Of a stretch of 64,000 nt of DNA, positions 59,505 through 64,000 are shown one piece after another. The stretch covers positions 1 through 64,000 of the forward strand of contig JAOAHS010000040.1 of the NCBI GenBank assembly GCA_026415135.1. Direction: 5' to 3'. Below the pieces are notes generated by a model. That model saw nothing but the letters and a program-made list of their open reading frames with translations, searched no databases and was not told the origin of the DNA. The position numbers and the translations under genes were made by a program. Positions within the stretch are counted from its first letter, which is position 1. Every line of letters starts with the position of its first letter. This stretch comes from Calditerrivibrio sp. (lineage in GTDB: Bacteria > Chrysiogenota > Deferribacteres > Deferribacterales > Calditerrivibrionaceae).

Positions 59505-62099
59505 CTAAATAACCTTAAAAAGCTCTTCCCGAATCGTATACAAAAACTGTTTATCTTCGATTTTATTACCATTCTCATCAGTAATATAAAAGGAGTCAAC
59601 GACTCTATTTACATCAGTAGAAATCTTTGCTTTTTGTACACTTATTCTCAGTTTTTCAAAAACAGATAGAATATAGTATAACAAACCGACAAAATCCTCT
59701 GCATAAACATCCACTATGGTGTAGATGGGTGAGGTTATATTATCGAACTCCACTTTTCTATTAACTTTAAATATCTTCTTTTTATTTGAGTATATATTCC
59801 CCATTGACTTTGAGAGAAGGTCATCCACAGAGATCTTACCAGAAAGCACAGAACGTATCCTACCTTCTATGTAGGGGAATTTTTCATGAATATAATCCAA
59901 TCCTTCATTACTCATATTCACCTGAATCTTGTCTATAGCTATGGTCCTATTAAGGGTATATATTTGGGCTCCGAGTATGTTTATATTAAAGGATGCCAGA
60001 ACACCAGAAACCTTTTTCAAAAGACCTATGGAGTCAAAAGTACATATAGTTATCTCATAACAATTAAGATCATCCCTTATCTCCCCGTGAATAATCTTTC
60101 TATTATTATCATTTAGTTTAATAGCCATATCGAGGTGACGTACTATATGCTTTATTTTGTTGCTAAAGATATATTCATCATCGAGAGAATCAATCATATT
60201 AAGCATGAGAACATTAGCCCCTACCCTCTCCTTGAGCCTTTCCCTCTTACTTGAAACGATGGATGCAAACTCTTTTTTCATATCTTCAGATTCGAGATAT
60301 CTTAATGCATTTTCATACAGCTCAAAGAGAAGGCTTTTTTTCCATTCATTAAAATTATTACCACCTGTTGCCCTTGAGTCTGCATAAGTAAGGACAAATA
60401 ACATCTTAAGTTCTTCTATATTGTTTATAAAAGATATAAAATGCTTAATCACATTAAAATCATGTATATCCCTTCTCTGGGAGATATGTGCCATAAGCAG
60501 ATGATGCTCCACAAGATTTGCCACTGTATCAATATCATCTAATTTTAAGTCAAGCCTTGAACAAACAATCTTGGACATCTTAGCTCCAACTTGGGAGTGA
60601 TTCTTCCCCTGCCCCTTACCTATATCATGTAACAAAACAGCTAAACTCAAAAGCTCTTTTTTTTCTATCTCTGCAAAAACCTTTTGAAATATCGAATACC
60701 TATTAGTAAATATCTCAGAAAGTTCATCGAGATACTTTAAAGCTAATAGTGTATGTTCATCAACAGTGTAATGGTGATAAGTATTAAACTGAGCCTTACA
60801 ATATATATCTGAAAACTCTGGAATAAATCTTTCAAGCACCCCATCCCTTAACATGTTACTCGTAACCTTAAAACTATTAGGAAAGTCAGATATAGCTTTA
60901 AGAAAAAGATAACCATGTTTCTTAAGATATTGCTCATCTATCAGATATAGATGTTCTTTTATCAATTGAGATGTTGCATCAGATATCCTAAGACCATTTT
61001 TTGCAGCAATAGTATACAAATGAATAAACAGAGTTGGATACTTTATAAAAATCTCTTTATCTTTAATAGTTATCATATTTTCATACTTTACCAGCCCAAA
61101 GCCCAACTCCTCCATATGAACTTTTTTAATGTTATTGGATATAACGTAGTTATTGAATATCTTTTCAAAAACCTTGTGGGTGATATCAGAAATAGCCCTC
61201 ACAGATCGGTAAAAATCTCTGAGAAAAAGTTCAACTCCAAGAGAATAAGTTGTATCCGTATATCCCATAGATTCGGCAATATTTTTCTGGGATTCCATAT
61301 TTAAGATATCGTTTTTTCTGTTATAGAAATAATGTAGCCTAATCCTTATCCTGAAAATAAATTCCACAGATTGATAAAAAATATCATAATCATCAGCAGA
61401 GATTATCTTTTCATTTATTAAAGTAGTAAGTCTATCACTTTCAAACAGCACCTTATTTATCCAGTAAACACTGTTGTAATCCCTGACACCACCAATTCCA
61501 TCTTTTATATTAGGCTCAATCTTAAGCATAGAATCACGGTGTTTTCTCATTCTTTTGCGAACATCGTTAATTTTGTTTATGAGAAAATTGTACCTACCCC
61601 TGTTTAAAATATAGTTGTGAACAATCTTTTCAAATTTCAGATAGGCAACAAAACTACCATCCAAAAATCTATTATCTATCAATGAATTTTTTACGATTTC
61701 ATCTAAATATGATGGTTCCGAAAGCTCTGATACATTCTTGATCTGGACTCCAGGAGCAAGCCCTATATCCCACATGGAAGAGATAAAATGCTTAATGGCT
61801 TCCTCCTGCTCTGCAGTTAGGTGATTTATATGAAATATCAATACATCTATATCAGAAAAAGGGCACATCTCTTTACGAGCATAACCCCCAAGAGCTATAA
61901 AAGCCACTCCATCCCAATCTACACAGTATTGGGATAACGCCCTTTTTATCACATCATCTGACAAAAGGGATATCCTTTCTAAGGTATTCCACGCAGAAGT
62001 GTTGTTTTCAAAATGATCTTTTTTTATTTTATTCCATTCATCCCAGTAAAAGGATTTTAGCTCCAATATTTTCATATGCGCCCAAAGCTTTTTACTCAT
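59505..62099 (-). CDS. glnD: [Protein-PII] uridylyltransferase/uridylyl-removing enzyme
   Basis: Senses glutamine and modifies PII to control nitrogen assimilation. It has 864 residues: a nucleotidyltransferase domain with GGYARKEMCPFSDIDVLIF (about 70-90), an HD hydrolase domain with LLHDIGKGQGKNHSQVGAKM near 485-505 for deuridylylation, and two ACT domains at the C-terminus (about 685-755 and 790-864) that bind glutamine. No glnB or glnA is in the window. It is divergently transcribed from mtaB. Confidence 0.95.
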   Translation of the reverse strand: MSKKLWAHMKILELKSFYWDEWNKIKKDHFENNTSAWNTLERISLLSDDVIKRALSQYCVDWDGVAFIALGGYARKEMCPFSDIDVLIFHINHLTAEQEEAIKHFISSMWDIGLAPGVQIKNVSELSEPSYLDEIVKNSLIDNRFLDGSFVAYLKFEKIVHNYILNRGRYNFLINKINDVRKRMRKHRDSMLKIEPNIKDGIGGVRDYNSVYWINKVLFESDRLTTLINEKIISADDYDIFYQSVEFIFRIRIRLHYFYNRKNDILNMESQKNIAESMGYTDTTYSLGVELFLRDFYRSVRAISDITHKVFEKIFNNYVISNNIKKVHMEELGFGLVKYENMITIKDKEIFIKYPTLFIHLYTIAAKNGLRISDATSQLIKEHLYLIDEQYLKKHGYLFLKAISDFPNSFKVTSNMLRDGVLERFIPEFSDIYCKAQFNTYHHYTVDEHTLLALKYLDELSEIFTNRYSIFQKVFAEIEKKELLSLAVLLHDIGKGQGKNHSQVGAKMSKIVCSRLDLKLDDIDTVANLVEHHLLMAHISQRRDIHDFNVIKHFISFINNIEELKMLFVLTYADSRATGGNNFNEWKKSLLFELYENALRYLESEDMKKEFASIVSSKRERLKERVGANVLMLNMIDSLDDEYIFSNKIKHIVRHLDMAIKLNDNNRKIIHGEIRDDLNCYEITICTFDSIGLLKKVSGVLASFNINILGAQIYTLNRTIAIDKIQVNMSNEGLDYIHEKFPYIEGRIRSVLSGKISVDDLLSKSMGNIYSNKKKIFKVNRKVEFDNITSPIYTIVDVYAEDFVGLLYYILSVFEKLRISVQKAKISTDVNRVVDSFYITDENGNKIEDKQFLYTIREELFKVI

Positions 62100-62157
62100 T
62101 TTACAACATTTATAAAAAAAGAAAAGAAAAAAATCTTCACTTTTTTCTTAATTTGCT

Positions 62158-62165
62158 CTATTATA
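62158..62165. promoter_or_regulatory. Overlapping divergent -10 elements of glnD and mtaB
   Basis: CTATTATA contains TATTAT on the plus strand (62159-62164) and TATAAT on the minus strand (62160-62165). The minus-strand one lies 60 bases before glnD; the plus-strand one is 7 bases before the mtaB ATG, which would give a leaderless message. The -35 elements are weak (TTCACT for mtaB), so confidence is limited. Confidence 0.4.
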
Positions 62166-62170
62166 AGCTG

Positions 62171-63418
62171 ATGAAAATAGCATTTCAAACTTTGGGCTGT
62201 AAAGTAAACCTTGTAGAAAGTGAAAATCTAAAATCAAAGGCAATAATCGAAGGTTTCTTATATACAGATAAGATTGAAGACTCTGACATTATTGTCGTAA
62301 ACTCTTGTGCTGTAACAGATAATGCTGAAAAGAAATCATATAAATTAATAAAAAAACTAAAATCAAAATATCCTGAAAAAAAAATTGTACTGACTGGTTG
62401 CCTCGCAGAACTAAAAAAAAACAACGTTAAAGATGCCGATTTAATTATAACAAACATTGAAAAAGACAATATCTTTAAGTATATAAAAACAAATGAAAAT
62501 CAATTGACACCTATATCTGAGCTTGATTATTACAAAGAATCTTTTCCTAATTCAATCACCGATAAAACCAGAGGTTTTTTAAAAATACAGGATGGTTGTG
62601 ATTCCTTTTGTAGTTATTGTATTATACCCCACTTAAGAGGTAAACCCAGAAGTAAAAATAAAACCCAAATAATCAACGAATTCAAAGATCTTCTGAAAAA
62701 AGGTTTCAAAGAGATTGTATTAGTGGGGATCCATATAGGTAAATATGGCACCGATATCGATACTGATCTGTATACCCTTTTAAAAGATTTAACCAAATTA
62801 AATGGTGACTATAGAATAAGGTTATCATCTTTAGAGCTAAATGAATTAACAGACGCCATGATAGATCTAATCATATCTGAACCTAAAATATGCAAACATC
62901 TCCATATACCTTTGCAGGGTACTACCGATAAAATTCTATTACTTATGAACAGACATTATACCATTAAAGAGTACACAGAAAAGATAGCTCTTATAAAAAA
63001 TAGAGACCCCGATTTTACTATCGGTACCGATATCATCACTGGTTTTCCCGGTGAAAGGGAAGAAGATTTTAAAGAAGGGTATAAAAACCTATTAGAAATG
63101 CCACTTACTTATATGCATATATTCCCTTTTTCAGAAAGAGAAGGGACTAAAGCTGCTACAATGCCAGATAAGGTCGATGATAAGATCAAAAAAAACCGAT
63201 CAGAAATACTTAGGGAATTAAGTGACTCTAAAAGATTTAACCACTCTAAAAGATTGTTTGGGCAAAAGGTAAGAGTTCTTACAGAAAAAGGGAACAAAGG
63301 GCTTACAGATAACTACTTTGAAGTTGATATTACAGAAAACATAGCTAACAACTTATTCATAGATGTTCATATTGTTGGTGTTGCTTTTGATGGTACTTTA
63401 TTGGGCTCTATAAAATAA
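62171..63418 (+). CDS. mtaB: tRNA (N6-threonylcarbamoyl-A37-C2)-methylthiotransferase
   Basis: Radical SAM enzyme that makes ms2t6A at position 37 of ANN-decoding tRNAs. It has 415 residues from the ATG at 62171; the frame is open for six more codons. The N-terminal UPF0004 domain has FQTLGCKVN (Cys10, the MtaB form of the MiaB motif) and further Cys in VNSCAVTDNAE and LTGCLAEL; the radical SAM motif is CDSFCSYC in the middle. GTDIITGFPGE and FPFSEREGTKAATMPDKV are typical of the family. MiaB would have a different N-terminus. No ribosome site precedes the ATG. Confidence 0.9.
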   Translation: MKIAFQTLGCKVNLVESENLKSKAIIEGFLYTDKIEDSDIIVVNSCAVTDNAEKKSYKLIKKLKSKYPEKKIVLTGCLAELKKNNVKDADLIITNIEKDNIFKYIKTNENQLTPISELDYYKESFPNSITDKTRGFLKIQDGCDSFCSYCIIPHLRGKPRSKNKTQIINEFKDLLKKGFKEIVLVGIHIGKYGTDIDTDLYTLLKDLTKLNGDYRIRLSSLELNELTDAMIDLIISEPKICKHLHIPLQGTTDKILLLMNRHYTIKEYTEKIALIKNRDPDFTIGTDIITGFPGEREEDFKEGYKNLLEMPLTYMHIFPFSEREGTKAATMPDKVDDKIKKNRSEILRELSDSKRFNHSKRLFGQKVRVLTEKGNKGLTDNYFEVDITENIANNLFIDVHIVGVAFDGTLLGSIK

Positions 63419-63434
63419 TGCTAACGAGGACAAT

Positions 63435-64000
63435 ATGAAAAAAAAGATTTTAGTCATAGGTGGAGTCGCAGCTGGAGCTTCTGCTGCAGCAAAAGCAAGA
63501 AGAATTGATGAAGATGCCCAGATAACAATCCTTGAAAAAAATGGCTATATCTCCTTTGCAAACTGTGGGATGCCATATTATATAGGTGATGTCATAAAAA
63601 ATAGAAGTGCCCTTTTATTCCACAATGAAAAATCGTTTAAAAAACGCTTTAATATAGATGTTTACACAAAAACCACCGCCTACCGAATAGACTCTAAACA
63701 GAAATTGGTTTACGCAAGAAAAAACGAAGAAGAGTTAATCTTCCCTTATGACAAGCTCATCCTTTGTAATGGTGCTAAAACAGTAATTCCAGAAATAGAA
63801 GGCATTGAAACAGTACCATATTTCACCCTTAGATCTATAGAAGATATGGATAACATAAAATCTTACATCATAGATAAATCACCAAAATCAGCTACTATCA
63901 TAGGTGCTGGTTACATTGGAATAGAAACTGCTGAGGCTCTTGTAAATTGCAATCTAAATGTATCTATAGTTGAAGCATTACCAAATATTTTACCCACATT
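63435..64000 (+). CDS. CoA-disulfide reductase/NADH oxidase-type FAD-dependent disulfide reductase, N-terminal part
   Basis: Runs off the right edge after about 188 codons. GGVAAGASAAAKARR (9-23) binds FAD. ISFANCGMPYYIGD (about 44-57) carries the single redox Cys49 of the NADH oxidase/CoA-disulfide reductase class, and IIGAGYIGIETAEAL opens the NAD(P)H domain. Members reduce CoA disulfide or persulfides, or O2; some carry a C-terminal rhodanese domain, which cannot be checked because the gene is cut. CGAGGA lies just before its ATG, 16 bases after mtaB. Confidence 0.88.
   Translation, partial: MKKKILVIGGVAAGASAAAKARRIDEDAQITILEKNGYISFANCGMPYYIGDVIKNRSALLFHNEKSFKKRFNIDVYTKTTAYRIDSKQKLVYARKNEEELIFPYDKLILCNGAKTVIPEIEGIETVPYFTLRSIEDMDNIKSYIIDKSPKSATIIGAGYIGIETAEALVNCNLNVSIVEALPNILPT

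Overview
This is a dense, low-G+C (by eye about one third) bacterial chromosomal segment with genes on both strands and almost no non-coding DNA. I see no rRNA, tRNA, CRISPR, insertion sequence or phage gene. The cell is Gram-negative: there is an LpxK lipid A kinase, a TonB protein, a tripartite RND efflux system with an outer-membrane lipoprotein, and several signal-peptide lipoproteins. A five-subunit NAD-linked [NiFe] hydrogenase, a NirJ/AhbD-type heme radical SAM enzyme, methylmalonyl-CoA epimerase with a cobalamin adenosyltransferase, and BioC/BioG biotin synthesis suggest an anaerobe or facultative anaerobe. The style resembles Deferribacteres (Deferribacter, Calditerrivibrio); that placement is inference from gene content, not a database match.

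Layout. 1-4110 (-): tryptophan operon trpE-G-D-C-F, preceded by a leader peptide with three consecutive Trp codons and a terminator hairpin (classical attenuation). 4116-6625 (-): small heat-shock protein, heme-type radical SAM enzyme, TonB. 6684-18784 (-): a long run of closely spaced or overlapping genes purS-purQ-purL-purF, a probable selenoprotein, lpxK, bioA-F-G-C, an AIG2-like protein, gatB and mce. 18811-27047 (-): pepA with three envelope proteins, including a 1,439-residue multidomain protein with a transglutaminase-like core and a 669-residue lipoprotein. 27154-31488 (+): DUF72 protein, HemL-like aminotransferase, FlhB-tail protein, short-chain dehydrogenase, ArsR regulator, then a protein with two fused Hfq domains followed by a single-domain response regulator. 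31514-37202 (+): RND efflux operon behind a palindromic operator. 37193-45398 (-): yceD-rpmF-plsX-fabH-fabD-fabG-acpP-fabF-rnc-radical SAM-rsmD, the fatty-acid and ribosome-related operon. 45487-53779 (+): trkA-trkH, queC, pfkA, cobalamin adenosyltransferase, yqeY, cvpA, mutS2. 53810-59056 (+): hoxE-F-U-Y-H and the maturation protease hoxW. 59072-62165 (-): a small heptad-repeat lipoprotein and glnD. 62171-64000 (+): mtaB and the start of a CoA-disulfide reductase/NADH oxidase-type flavoprotein.

The observations I rate highest are: (1) the gene between purF and lpxK, which reads through an in-frame TGA followed by a SECIS-like hairpin with GG in its apical loop, so it is probably a selenoprotein of thioredoxin-like type; (2) the tandem-Hfq protein; (3) the trp attenuator with three competing pairings; (4) hoxW, whose reading frame has no ATG, GTG or TTG start and seems to begin at an ATA overlapping the hoxH stop; (5) the CsgG-like/transglutaminase-like envelope locus. 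Starts were chosen from Shine-Dalgarno positions, so several differ from the longest possible frame.
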